Shown here: positions 50,640 to 59,030 of the stretch, piece by piece | Layout: every line of letters begins with the position of its first letter | Position numbering within the stretch: position 1 is the first letter of the stretch | Source of the DNA: an uncultured Bacteroidales bacterium | GTDB lineage: Bacteria > Bacteroidota > Bacteroidia > Bacteroidales > Paludibacteraceae | NCBI GenBank assembly: GCA_900319645.1 | Contig: ONPG01000002.1 | Span: 62,001-126,000, forward strand | DNA length: 64,000 nt | Direction of reading: 5' to 3' | Position numbers and translations under genes: made by a program | Notes under the pieces: model-generated | What the model saw: the letters and a program-made list of their open reading frames with translations, nothing else | Told to the model about the DNA's origin: nothing | The model's database searches: none

Positions 50640-51832
50640 GATTCCCGTTTGTAATAGGGTTGTTGTTTTGTGACGTCACGTTTGTGGCGGCACAAAACGA
50701 TAGTACCACCATGTACGAAGGGCGTGTGATTCAGTACGCCGACACGTTTCGTATTGACACCCAGCAGAAAACCGCAGATATCGATCTCCTGCTGTTGGAT
50801 CTGGTGGCGAAGCAGAGTGCCGACTTGTACGAAGGAGACACGGCTTACGTGCTGACCCCCGAGGAACGTATTCTGCTTGATTCGCTCCAACGCGAAGCGG
50901 CAAGGCTTGATTCGATCCGCGTGGTAAACGCCCAGTTCGTGCAACAGGTGGAGGCGAAGATACCAGCCATCGAGGTCGAGAAATCGTGGGTCAAGGACGA
51001 GGTGGAGGACCGAAACGACGTCCTGTTGGCGATCCGCAATATGCGCACGCCTTGGCGCAAAGAGGCGACGGTGATGTTGCAAGTGACGCAGAACTACGTT
51101 ACCGACAACTGGTATCAAGGCGGTTCGTCCAGTTTCGCTGCTATGGGAATAGCCAAGGGGCAGGTCAACTATATTACCGACCGTTTTACATGGGAGAATA
51201 CCGGCGAATGGCGAATGGGCGGCTCTACCATCTCGGCTGACTCGCTCCACAAAGTGAACACCACCGACGATCTCTTCCGTCTCTACACCAAAGCGAACCT
51301 CAAGGTTGTGGAGAAGATCTTCGCCTCGGTTTCGATGGAGTTTGAGACGCGTTTTCTGCCCACCTACAAATCCAACTCGATGAACATGAAATCCGCTCCG
51401 TTCTCGCCGTTGCGTTTCACGGCAACCGCCGGTGTGGATTTCAAGCCGGTTAAGAACCTGAGTATCACCGTATCTCCCTTGGCGTACAAACTGGTTCACG
51501 TCAACGACACCGCTCACGTGCTCGTGACCGACTACGGATTGAAAGAAGGCGAACGGACGCAGAACAACGTAGGTAGCGCTGTGCGTGTGGAGTATAAATG
51601 GAAACCTGTGCGCGAGGTGCAGCTGGACGGTAAGTTCTATATGTACACCAACTACCAGGACATCGAACTGGACCTGGAGATCAACTGCGATTTTATTATC
51701 AACCGTTTCTTCTCCGCCCGGGCGATAATCCATCCCCGATTCGACAGCTCGGTGATTATGAAAGGTGATACGCGCCCCAAGATACAGTTCCGTGAACTGC
51801 TCTCAATCGGTTTTGCGCATAAATTCCGGTAA
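50606..51832 (+). CDS. Outer-membrane DUF3078 protein
   Basis: A 408-residue protein with a signal peptide ([17 protein letters not shown]) and DUF3078 features ([39 protein letters not shown], final FAHKFR strand), a predicted barrel. Function unknown. Overlaps secA by 34 bp in another frame, so the two are co-transcribed. Confidence 0.88.
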   Translation: MSRQNESRRHLRFPFVIGLLFCDVTFVAAQNDSTTMYEGRVIQYADTFRIDTQQKTADIDLLLLDLVAKQSADLYEGDTAYVLTPEERILLDSLQREAARLDSIRVVNAQFVQQVEAKIPAIEVEKSWVKDEVEDRNDVLLAIRNMRTPWRKEATVMLQVTQNYVTDNWYQGGSSSFAAMGIAKGQVNYITDRFTWENTGEWRMGGSTISADSLHKVNTTDDLFRLYTKANLKVVEKIFASVSMEFETRFLPTYKSNSMNMKSAPFSPLRFTATAGVDFKPVKNLSITVSPLAYKLVHVNDTAHVLVTDYGLKEGERTQNNVGSAVRVEYKWKPVREVQLDGKFYMYTNYQDIELDLEINCDFIINRFFSARAIIHPRFDSSVIMKGDTRPKIQFRELLSIGFAHKFR

Positions 51833-51843
51833 ACGGCGGAGGA

Positions 51844-52395
51844 TCAACCTTCGCAAAGAATAACGAGTTCCTGCCAGCGGTTGAACGCCTCGGAACCGTA
51901 TTTCCAGATATTGTATTTGATTTTGTCTAAAGCCACTTCTTCGCCGAGGTGGCTTTTTGAGTAGAACTTGTCGGCGTAGCAAACAATCTTCTCTTCGAGC
52001 GACTGGGGGCAGTAGTCCCGTTCAGGAATAGGGAGATCTTCGCGAATAATCTGCTCGATGGTGATACCTGTCCCAGTGTGTCGTTCTGCAACGAGTGCGT
52101 GCTTTGGAAACCCTTCGTTGCGCAACAGTTCCGCACCTAAATAACCGTGCTCGATGTATGTGTGCGTACCGTGGCAGTGGATCTTAGGCGCGTTGCAGTA
52201 GAAAATACCTATATCGTGCAGCATCGCAGCCTCTTCGACGAACGTACGGTCCACCAACCCGTCTGCAACCCACTGCGGGTGCCGATCGACGATTTGCAGC
52301 GCACGGTCGGCTACTTGTCGGCTGTGTGTCACCAACACGTGCCGCAACTCTGCCTGCCCGCCGTAATACTTATCTATGAGTGCTAAATAGTTCAA
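51844..52395 (-). CDS. HD-domain phosphohydrolase
   Basis: A 183-residue HD-domain protein: THSRQVADRAL, EEAAMLHDIGIF (HD pair), HTYIEHGYLGAELL and HALVAERHTGTG are the expected metal ligands. The start is TTG 52395, giving the family-typical MNYLALIDKYY. The substrate (nucleotide or cyclic dinucleotide) is unknown. End of the nadK-lgt-fmt unit. Confidence 0.85.
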   Translation of the reverse strand: MNYLALIDKYYGGQAELRHVLVTHSRQVADRALQIVDRHPQWVADGLVDRTFVEEAAMLHDIGIFYCNAPKIHCHGTHTYIEHGYLGAELLRNEGFPKHALVAERHTGTGITIEQIIREDLPIPERDYCPQSLEEKIVCYADKFYSKSHLGEEVALDKIKYNIWKYGSEAFNRWQELVILCEG

Positions 52396-52444
52396 TTTCA
52401 GGAAAATTTAAAATGAGGATTGACGATATTTCGAGATTACGTAA

Positions 52445-53377
52445 CTATTTTATCCCGTTGAGGAATGCCTTGGTTTCCATTCGTTTTTTGCCGGGCACTT
52501 GCAGTTCGAGGATACGCACTGCGCCCTCTTTGCAGGGGATGATGATATCTTTCTTCGATATCTCGGTATCTCGATATTTCGATATTTCGACCTTATAGAT
52601 CTTGACGTTCTCGAAGGTCTGTTGGTTGATAGTGAGGTTCGCCCATGCTGCCGGATACGGACTCAGTCCGCGGACGAAGTTGTGTACCTCTTCGGCGGTT
52701 TTGTCCGCAAAATTGATCTCGCAATCCTCTTTGAAGATCTTCGGCGCGGGTCGCAGTTCCGAGGATTCGGGCTGCGGTGTTGTAGGTAGAGCAATGCCTT
52801 TGTTCTCGCAATCTATGATGAGATCCACCGTGTTCAGTACCATTTTCTTGCTTAATTCCATCAGCCGGTCGTGTACAGAGCCGACGTTCTCATCGTCACC
52901 GATGGGGATACGTTCCTGCAGGATCATGTTGCCTGTGTCTATCTCATGCTTGAGCATAAAAGAGGTCAGTCCGGTCTCTTTGTCGCCGTTTATCACTGCC
53001 CAGTTGATTGGCGCTGCACCGCGGTACTGCGGGAGCAACGAACCGTGGATGTTGAATGTACCTAAACGCGGCATTGCCCAAACAACTTCGGGCAACATGC
53101 GAAACGCCACTACGATCTGCAGATCGGCGTGGTACGAACGCAGTTCTTCCACAAACGCTTCGTCTTTCAGTTTTTCCGGTTGTAGCACAGGAATACCTGC
53201 TTCCAATGCGTATTTCTTGACGTCCGAGAACTGCATTTGGTGTCCGCGTCCGGCTGGTTTGTCCGGCATAGTAACCACGGCTACCACGTTGTAACCGCCT
53301 TCTACCAACGCACGCAGACTTGCCGTAGCAAACTCCGGCGTGCCTAAAAATATGATTCTAAGATCAGATTTATTCAT
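52445..53377 (-). CDS. fmt: Methionyl-tRNA formyltransferase
   Basis: A 310-residue Fmt: FLGTPEFA at the start, MPDKPAGRG, NIHGSLLPQYRGAAPINWAV with the catalytic Asn/His, and a C-terminal tRNA-binding domain. Residues about 261-276 (KVEISKYRDTEISKKD) are encoded by an exact octamer array within that C-terminal domain. It formylates initiator Met-tRNA. Confidence 0.97.
   Translation of the reverse strand: MNKSDLRIIFLGTPEFATASLRALVEGGYNVVAVVTMPDKPAGRGHQMQFSDVKKYALEAGIPVLQPEKLKDEAFVEELRSYHADLQIVVAFRMLPEVVWAMPRLGTFNIHGSLLPQYRGAAPINWAVINGDKETGLTSFMLKHEIDTGNMILQERIPIGDDENVGSVHDRLMELSKKMVLNTVDLIIDCENKGIALPTTPQPESSELRPAPKIFKEDCEINFADKTAEEVHNFVRGLSPYPAAWANLTINQQTFENVKIYKVEISKYRDTEISKKDIIIPCKEGAVRILELQVPGKKRMETKAFLNGIK
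52548..52592. repeat. Octamer array inside fmt
   Basis: Minus strand TCGAAATA, TCGAAATA, TCGAGATA, CCGAGATA, TCGAAGAA: five 8-nt units in frame. Confidence 0.85.
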
Positions 53378-53414
53378 TTTCGCATTTCCTCATTTTTTTA
53401 CTTTCGCATTTTGT
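53376..53414. repeat. CATTTTCG-type array between lgt and fmt
   Basis: CATTTTCG, CATTTCCT, CATTTTT, then ACTTTCGCATTTTG; it codes for the last residues of Lgt (QNAKVKK) and reaches the fmt start. Confidence 0.6.
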
Positions 53415-54316
53415 CTGTACTTAGGATCGAGACTTTCCGGCTGTTTCTCCACCACGGGACTGAGCGGTCTTTTATACGCGCGTATAATAAGGTACGCGCC
53501 CAGGAGGATAAATGGGATACTGAGCAGTTGTCCCATATTGAGCACGTGTCCTGCCTCGAAGGCTTCCTGGTCGTTCTTGATAAACTCCAGCAGGAAGCGG
53601 GTGACGAACACGATTTCGAAGAACACGCCGAGCAGCAGTCCTTCGCGACGGCGTGCATCGGTGTACCAATACAGAGGCCAAGTAACAGCCAACGCTGCTA
53701 AGCAATAGAGCATTTCGTATATCTGCGTCGGGTGGCAGGGGACGGTTTGACCGTCGCGGACGAAGATGAATCCCCACGGCAGGTCGGTCGGTCCGCCGTA
53801 TATCTCGCTGTTGAATAAGTTGCCCAAACGAATCAGAAAACCCGTGACGCACACACCTACGCAGAGCCGATCAAGGATCCACAGCCAACTGGTGCCGAAC
53901 TGCGGGTAACGGCTGAAACGGTATTTATTGAGCAAGACGGCTGCGATGATGATGCCGATCGTTCCTCCGTGACTTGCCAAACCGCCTTCCCAGATCTTAA
54001 GCATCCACAAAGGGTGCTCGATATAAGGATTCCGGTACGTAAATTCCCAGTTGAACAAATACCACGGGTTGCCGTATTGATGCCACTCGTAGAATAAGCA
54101 ATGCCCCAAACGAGCACCGACGATAGCACCTATCGTGATCCAGAAAAAGAGCTGATCAGACCATTCTGCCGGACAATTCTCCCGTTTGTACATCCGCTCA
54201 TTGATCACCCAGCAAATATAAATACCGATTGCCCAAAGCAGGCCGTACCAGCGTATTCCTCCGTCTCCGAAATGTATAAGAATGGGATCTACGTCCCAAA
54301 CGATTGAATTAAGCAT
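53390..54316 (-). CDS. lgt: Prolipoprotein diacylglyceryl transferase
   Basis: A 308-residue Lgt with seven helices; GARLGHCLFYEW, SHGGTIGII and RLGNLFNSEIYG with the essential arginines are present. It adds the diacylglyceryl group to lipobox cysteines. ATG 54316 was chosen over TTG 54319. Confidence 0.96.
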   Translation of the reverse strand: MLNSIVWDVDPILIHFGDGGIRWYGLLWAIGIYICWVINERMYKRENCPAEWSDQLFFWITIGAIVGARLGHCLFYEWHQYGNPWYLFNWEFTYRNPYIEHPLWMLKIWEGGLASHGGTIGIIIAAVLLNKYRFSRYPQFGTSWLWILDRLCVGVCVTGFLIRLGNLFNSEIYGGPTDLPWGFIFVRDGQTVPCHPTQIYEMLYCLAALAVTWPLYWYTDARRREGLLLGVFFEIVFVTRFLLEFIKNDQEAFEAGHVLNMGQLLSIPFILLGAYLIIRAYKRPLSPVVEKQPESLDPKYRQNAKVKK

Positions 54317-54323
54317 CAAAATT

Positions 54324-54367
54324 ATTTACGATTTACAAATTCGTTAATTTTCAGTTTTCAATTTTCA
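54324..54367. repeat. Heptamer array between nadK and lgt
   Basis: ATTTACG, ATTTACA, then AATTTTC, AGTTTTC, AATTTTC, AATGTTC; two array types joined. Confidence 0.75.
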
Positions 54368-54376
54368 ATGTTCCCC

Positions 54377-55279
54377 CTACTTTCCCCAATTCAGCTTCGC
54401 TTTGAGCGATTTGAGGAAACTGTTGTCTCCTATCTGTACGACCTTGACGGTGTACGGGGCGCGTTCGATATGCAGCGTCACGTCTGTGCTGAGGCTCTGG
54501 CTGCGTCCATCGACGGAAACCATAAACGCATCGTAACGGCTCTCCACCCGGATGTCGAACCTCCAGTCGTCTGGCACCACAATCGGCTTGACCGTCAGGC
54601 TATGCGGAGCGATAGGGGTTAGGATGATACCACGGCTCTGCGGGACCATCAGCGGGCCGCCGATAGATAGGTTGTAGGCCGTGCTGCCTGTCGGCGTGGC
54701 GATGACCAGACCATCGGAGTGATAAGTGTGCAGATGCTCGCCGTTGACCTTCAGCTCGATGGTGATCATACTACTCAGACCTTCCTTGAGAATCGCAATC
54801 TCGTTCAACGCGTTGGGAGCCATGATCAGTCCCTCGCGTTTGTTGCCTCGGTTGTCCAGAACTGTCACGTTCAGAAGGCGTCGTTGCTCGATAGTGTATT
54901 GTCCTTCCATCAGCTTGTGCAGAATCATATCCACGTCCTGGCTCTGCACCTCGGCTAAGAATCCCAAATGTCCGCAGTTGATGCCGAGTATCGGGATATT
55001 CTTCTGCCCGATAGCCGCTGCACTGGTGAGGAACGTACCGTCACCGCCTACCGAGAGGGCAAAATCAATAGCGTTGATCATCTCAGAGGCAGACCTTCCA
55101 CTTTCCGACCATTCGCCGTTCAGTTCCGGGAAACCGGCGTACTCGCGAAGGTTGAGCTCCTGCCTTAATTCTTGCGAGAGATACACCTCTACGTCCTTGT
55201 CGGACATAAACTGCAGAATGTGCTGCACCTCCTGCAAAGTCTCGCTTTTCATCGCGTTTCCAAAGATAGCTATTTTCAT
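54377..55279 (-). CDS. nadK: NAD kinase
   Basis: A 300-residue NAD kinase: SVGGDGTFLTSAA, GINCGHLGFLAE, LNEIAI and the TPTGSTAYNLSIGGPL block. First gene of the nadK-lgt-fmt-HD unit, divergent from korA. Confidence 0.97.
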   Translation of the reverse strand: MKIAIFGNAMKSETLQEVQHILQFMSDKDVEVYLSQELRQELNLREYAGFPELNGEWSESGRSASEMINAIDFALSVGGDGTFLTSAAAIGQKNIPILGINCGHLGFLAEVQSQDVDMILHKLMEGQYTIEQRRLLNVTVLDNRGNKREGLIMAPNALNEIAILKEGLSSMITIELKVNGEHLHTYHSDGLVIATPTGSTAYNLSIGGPLMVPQSRGIILTPIAPHSLTVKPIVVPDDWRFDIRVESRYDAFMVSVDGRSQSLSTDVTLHIERAPYTVKVVQIGDNSFLKSLKAKLNWGK

Positions 55280-55315
55280 ATACCCGTATTACGCAGATAG
55301 TAATTAATTTGAGTG

Positions 55316-55347
55316 CAAAAATACAACAATTTTTTAAAATATGCAAA
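55316..55347 (-). promoter_or_regulatory. Promoter of nadK
   Basis: Minus strand TTTG (55344-55347), 20 bp, TATTTTTG (55316-55323). Confidence 0.72.
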
Positions 55348-55394
55348 TTTTTATTGTTTTTTGTCCGCAAATGTAACAAAATTCTCTGTTTGTA

Positions 55395-55426
55395 TTTGCA
55401 TATGTCGAATTTTTGTTGTAATTTTG
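55395..55426 (+). promoter_or_regulatory. Promoter of korA-korB
   Basis: TTTG (55395-55398), 20 bp, TAATTTTG (55419-55426). Confidence 0.75.
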
Positions 55427-55455
55427 CACACATTTAATACCAAACACAGAAAACA

Positions 55456-57333
55456 GTGAAAAATATTGTAGTTCGATTTTGCGGAGATTCGGGTGACGGC
55501 ATGCAGTTGACGGGCAATATGTTCGCGCAGTTGGCAGCCGAAATGGGAAACGAGATCTCCACGTTGCCGGATTTTCCGGCAGAGATTCGTGCGCCGCAAG
55601 GGACACTGGGCGGCGTGAGTGCTTTCCAAGTGGAATTAGGCAAGGAGGTTTATACCTCGGGTGACAAAGCGGATGTGGTGGTGGCGATGAACGCTGCTGC
55701 ACTCAAAGTATGTACATTGGGTTCGCATTTCAACCACCCCGAGGCGCGTTTTGACGACCAGTTCGCGCTCTACCACCGTCACGCTATCGTGATCGTGGAT
55801 ACGGACAGCCTGACGGACAAAGACCTTGAGAAAGCCCAATACCACACCGCCAATCCGTTTGAGGAATTAGGTGTACCCGAGTCTGTCCAGATTGTGCCCG
55901 TGGCGCTTACCACGCTCACGAAAGAGGCTTTGAAAGAAAGCGGAATGGACAACAAAGCGGTTCTGAAATGCCGGAACATGTTTGCGTTGGGACTGATCTA
56001 CTGGCTATTCGACGAGCCGATGGAGAAAGCTATTCATCTGCTGGAGGAGAAATTCAAGAAGAAACCGGCTCTTGTGGCTCCGAACACCAAAGTGATGGTG
56101 GACGGCTATAACTACGGTCAGAACCTTGCGCTCAACGTACAGCAAGTACACCTGGAGGAAGTACAAGGGAAGGACGTACAAAGTACAAAGGGCACATATA
56201 CCTCTATTGCGGGCAACAAAGCGACGGCCTGGGGACTGATTGCGGCGGCAGAGAAAGCCGGCAAACGGCTGTTCTTGGGCTCGTATCCTATTACTCCTGC
56301 GACGGATATCCTGCACGAGTTGGCAGGACGCAAAGATATGAATGTGATGGCTGTTCAGGCCGAGGACGAGATAGCCGGTGTGTGCACGGCTATCGGCGCG
56401 GCTTTTGCCGGCGACCTGGCTTGCACGAGCACGAGTGGCCCAGGTCTGAGTTTGAAGAGCGAGGCTGTCGGTCTGGCTGTGATGGCGGAGTTGCCGTTAG
56501 TGGTTATCGACGTGCAGCGTGGCGGTCCGAGTACGGGTCTTCCGACCAAGACCGAACAGACAGACCTGCTGCAGGCACTTTATGGTCGTAACGGTGAGTG
56601 TCCGGCAGTGGTGATTGCGGCCTCTTCGTCCGCCAACTGTTTTGATTACGCGTACGAGGCGTGCAAGATAGCGTTGGAAAATATGACACCCGTAGTGTTG
56701 CTGACCGATACCTATCTGGCAAACGGGACGGCGCTGTGGCGGATCCCGAAATTAGCGGAACTGCCGGAGATCAAGCCGCAAAGTGTGCCGGAAGAACTGA
56801 AAGGAAAATACAACCCGGCTCTGCGTGACGAGCGTGGAGTTCGTTACTGGGCGTACCCGGGCTTGGAAGGGTACGAGCACAGGAATATCGGTCTGGAGCG
56901 TGACGCCGAGCGTGGCACTATCTCCACCAACCCTGAGAACCACGAGCGGATGGTTGTTGCCCGTAAACATAAGATCGAGCAGATAGCCGATGCTATTCCC
57001 GAGCTGAAGGTCATCCACGGTGAAGGACTGGGGGGCAAATGCACCAAGGACACGCTGCTGGTAGGATGGGGTAGTACCGAAGGCCATTTGCATGCAGCAG
57101 CCAATGAGTTAGGGTGCGACTTGGCGCATTTCAACTATATCTGTCCGCTTCCGAAGAACACCCGCGAAGTGCTGAGAGGATACAAACGCGTGATTGTCTG
57201 CGAGCTGAATACCGGTCAGTTTGCGGCTTACCTCAGAAGCCAGTTCCCCGAGATTGAGATAGAACAATATAACGAGATCCAGGGACAGCCGTTCGCTGTA
57301 GAAAGAATAGTGCACTTCGTGCAGAGTGAATAA
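55456..57333 (+). CDS. korA: 2-oxoacid:ferredoxin oxidoreductase, fused gamma-alpha subunit (KorA)
   Basis: A 625-residue chain. Residues 1-190 are the gamma domain (VVRFCGDSGDGMQLTG, PDFPAEIRAPQGTLGGVS); residues 255-625 are the alpha domain (GSYPITPATDILHEL, AEDEIAGVCTAIGAAFAG, TSGPGLSLKSEA). With KorB it oxidises 2-oxoglutarate (or a related 2-oxoacid) to the CoA ester and reduces ferredoxin. The start is GTG 55456. The linker between domains (about residues 227-244, VQGKDVQSTKG) carries a GTACAAA repeat array. Confidence 0.95.
   Translation: MKNIVVRFCGDSGDGMQLTGNMFAQLAAEMGNEISTLPDFPAEIRAPQGTLGGVSAFQVELGKEVYTSGDKADVVVAMNAAALKVCTLGSHFNHPEARFDDQFALYHRHAIVIVDTDSLTDKDLEKAQYHTANPFEELGVPESVQIVPVALTTLTKEALKESGMDNKAVLKCRNMFALGLIYWLFDEPMEKAIHLLEEKFKKKPALVAPNTKVMVDGYNYGQNLALNVQQVHLEEVQGKDVQSTKGTYTSIAGNKATAWGLIAAAEKAGKRLFLGSYPITPATDILHELAGRKDMNVMAVQAEDEIAGVCTAIGAAFAGDLACTSTSGPGLSLKSEAVGLAVMAELPLVVIDVQRGGPSTGLPTKTEQTDLLQALYGRNGECPAVVIAASSSANCFDYAYEACKIALENMTPVVLLTDTYLANGTALWRIPKLAELPEIKPQSVPEELKGKYNPALRDERGVRYWAYPGLEGYEHRNIGLERDAERGTISTNPENHERMVVARKHKIEQIADAIPELKVIHGEGLGGKCTKDTLLVGWGSTEGHLHAAANELGCDLAHFNYICPLPKNTREVLRGYKRVIVCELNTGQFAAYLRSQFPEIEIEQYNEIQGQPFAVERIVHFVQSE
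56138..56189. repeat. GTACAAA-type array in korA
   Basis: GTACAGCAA, GTACACC, GTACAAGG, GTACAAA, GTACAAAGG words in the gamma-alpha linker; shares ACAAAGTACAAAGG with two minus-strand genes. Confidence 0.65.
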
Positions 57334-57352
57334 TTAACAATTAATAATTAAT
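57332..57352. repeat. AATTAAC/AATTAAT heptamers after korA
   Basis: Three 7-nt units in the gap before the four-helix gene. A related ATTAACTA/ATTAATTA stretch lies at 57741-57780. Confidence 0.6.
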
Positions 57353-57375
57353 ATCTCGTGAAGCGGGTGTAAGTG

Positions 57376-57747
57376 ATGGATAATTCCAAACAAAACATAG
57401 GAGTTTTAGAGGAAAAGACCTATTTGTTCGCATTGAGAATCATAAAGGCGTATAAATATCTAACCAATAAAAATGTATATGTCCTATCCAAACAACTTCT
57501 TCGTTCCGGTTCTTCCATAGGCGCAAATTGCAGAGAGGCAACTTATGCACAAAGCAAACAGGATTTTATTAGTAAATTAAGTATCGCCCTCAAAGAAACT
57601 AATGAAACAATCTATTGGCTGGAGTTATTACATGATTCAGACATTATCTCAGATGATAGTTTTGAATCCATTCACAAAGATGCGCTCGAGATTCTAAAAT
57701 TATTAATATCAATTATTAAAACCACGAAGTCTAATATCCAAAAATAA
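57376..57747 (+). CDS. Four-helix-bundle protein (23S rRNA intervening-sequence family)
   Basis: A 123-residue protein with the family pattern KTYLFALRIIKAYKYL, LSKQLLRSGSSIGANCREA and SKQDFISKLSIALKETNETIYWLELL. These proteins were first met in 23S rRNA intervening sequences and are now seen at many loci; the function is unknown. It is lower in GC than korA and korB and separates them, with repeats on both sides, so it looks inserted. Confidence 0.92.
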   Translation: MDNSKQNIGVLEEKTYLFALRIIKAYKYLTNKNVYVLSKQLLRSGSSIGANCREATYAQSKQDFISKLSIALKETNETIYWLELLHDSDIISDDSFESIHKDALEILKLLISIIKTTKSNIQK

Positions 57748-57785
57748 AATAAATATTAACTATACACTATTAATTATTCATTCAT

Positions 57786-58829
57786 ATGGAAGCTTCACAA
57801 TTCAAATCTGATCAATACGTACGATTCTGCCCGGGTTGCGGCGACCACGCTATCTGTATGGCGCTGCAAAAAGCGATGGCGCAGATAGGAATCCCGACAC
57901 ACGAAGTGGCTGTCATCAGCGGTATCGGTTGCTCAAGCCGAATGCCCCACTATCTGAATACATACGGATTCAACACGATACACGGCCGCGGCGGCGCTAT
58001 CGCAACAGGCGTCAAGACTTCGCACCCGGAACTGACCGTTTGGCAGATGAGCGGAGACGGCGACTGTCTGGCTATCGGCGGTAACCATTTCATCCACGAG
58101 ATCCGCAGGAACGTGGATCTGAACGTGTGTATGTTCAACAACCGTATCTATGGTCTGACCAAAGGACAGTACTCGCCGACGAGTCCGAAAGGTTTTGTCA
58201 GCAAATCCAGTCCGTTTGGTACCGTAGAGCGTCCGTTCGTGCCCGCCGAACTGGTGCTGGGTGCCCGCGGTACGTTCTTCGCCAGAACGCTGGACGTAGA
58301 TATGCCGACGACCGTCGATTGTCTGGTGGCAGCCCAGCAGCACAAAGGTTGCTCGATAGTAGAGTGTCTGGTTAACTGCGTGATCTTTAACAACGGTACG
58401 CACGCGTGGATAGCAGACCGTGAGCAACGCGCCGAGCATAGTATTGTGCTCAAACACGGCGAGAAAATGATTTTCGGCAAGAACAACGACAAAGGTCTCG
58501 CCATCGAGATTGACTCGCAAACGTTTGTGCCGAAGCTGATTGTTGTGCCGGCAGACGACGCGCGTGTGCTCGTACACGACGCTCATCAGCCTGATCCGAC
58601 GCTTCACCGTCTCCTTGCCCTCATGGGGCAAGACCGGAACCTGGAGGTTCAAAAGGACGAGACACAAAACGCAAAGGACGACCTGCCTATCGCCTTAGGC
58701 GTGATCCGCAACGTGGAAGCCGAGACCTACAACGACGCTGTGAACAAGCAGATAGCCGAGGTGCGCGGCAAAGCGAAAGCCAAGTGTTTCGATGAGTTGA
58801 CCGCTACGCTGGACCAGTGGAAAATGTAG
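57786..58829 (+). CDS. korB: 2-oxoacid:ferredoxin oxidoreductase beta subunit (KorB)
   Basis: A 347-residue beta subunit. TPP site: FCPGCGDHAICMAL, then GDGDCLAIGGNHFIHEIRRN and NNRIYGLTKGQYSPTS. It pairs with KorA upstream. Residues about 287-298 (VQKDETQNAKDD) come from a degenerate AAGGACGA-type array within the C-terminal part. Confidence 0.95.
   Translation: MEASQFKSDQYVRFCPGCGDHAICMALQKAMAQIGIPTHEVAVISGIGCSSRMPHYLNTYGFNTIHGRGGAIATGVKTSHPELTVWQMSGDGDCLAIGGNHFIHEIRRNVDLNVCMFNNRIYGLTKGQYSPTSPKGFVSKSSPFGTVERPFVPAELVLGARGTFFARTLDVDMPTTVDCLVAAQQHKGCSIVECLVNCVIFNNGTHAWIADREQRAEHSIVLKHGEKMIFGKNNDKGLAIEIDSQTFVPKLIVVPADDARVLVHDAHQPDPTLHRLLALMGQDRNLEVQKDETQNAKDDLPIALGVIRNVEAETYNDAVNKQIAEVRGKAKAKCFDELTATLDQWKM
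58647..58681. repeat. Degenerate heptamer array in korB
   Basis: GTTCAAA, AGGACGA, GACACAA, AACGCAA, AGGACGA, read in frame. Confidence 0.5.
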
Positions 58830-58863
58830 AAAATTGAAAACTGAAAACTGAAAATTGAAAATT
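58829..58863. repeat. GAAAATT/GAAAACT heptamer array after korB
   Basis: Five perfect-length 7-nt units directly after the stop codon. Confidence 0.85.
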
Positions 58864-58867
58864 ATGA

Positions 58868-58902
58868 AACAAAAAGTGCGGGGCTTGCGCCTCGCACTTT
58901 TT
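58868..58902. terminator. Bidirectional terminator between korB and the giant surface protein
   Basis: AAAAAGTGCGGGGC-TTGC-GCCTCGCACTTTTT; T run on both strands, serving two converging genes. Confidence 0.88.
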
Positions 58903-58924
58903 GCTATACAAGCAGAGAAAGATT

Positions 58925-59030
58925 CTCAACTATCCTTTGTCAACGGTCAATTATCCTCCGTCAATAGTTCAACGGTTAACAATCAACTATTAACTAAGAA
59001 ACAACCAACTATTAACTATCAGTTCTCCTC
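58925..59030. repeat. Long degenerate heptamer array
   Basis: About 14 units such as TCAACTA, TCCTTTG, TCAACGG, TCAATTA, TTAACAA, TTAACTA. It is the longest array of the window and reaches the last codons of the surface protein. Confidence 0.8.
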
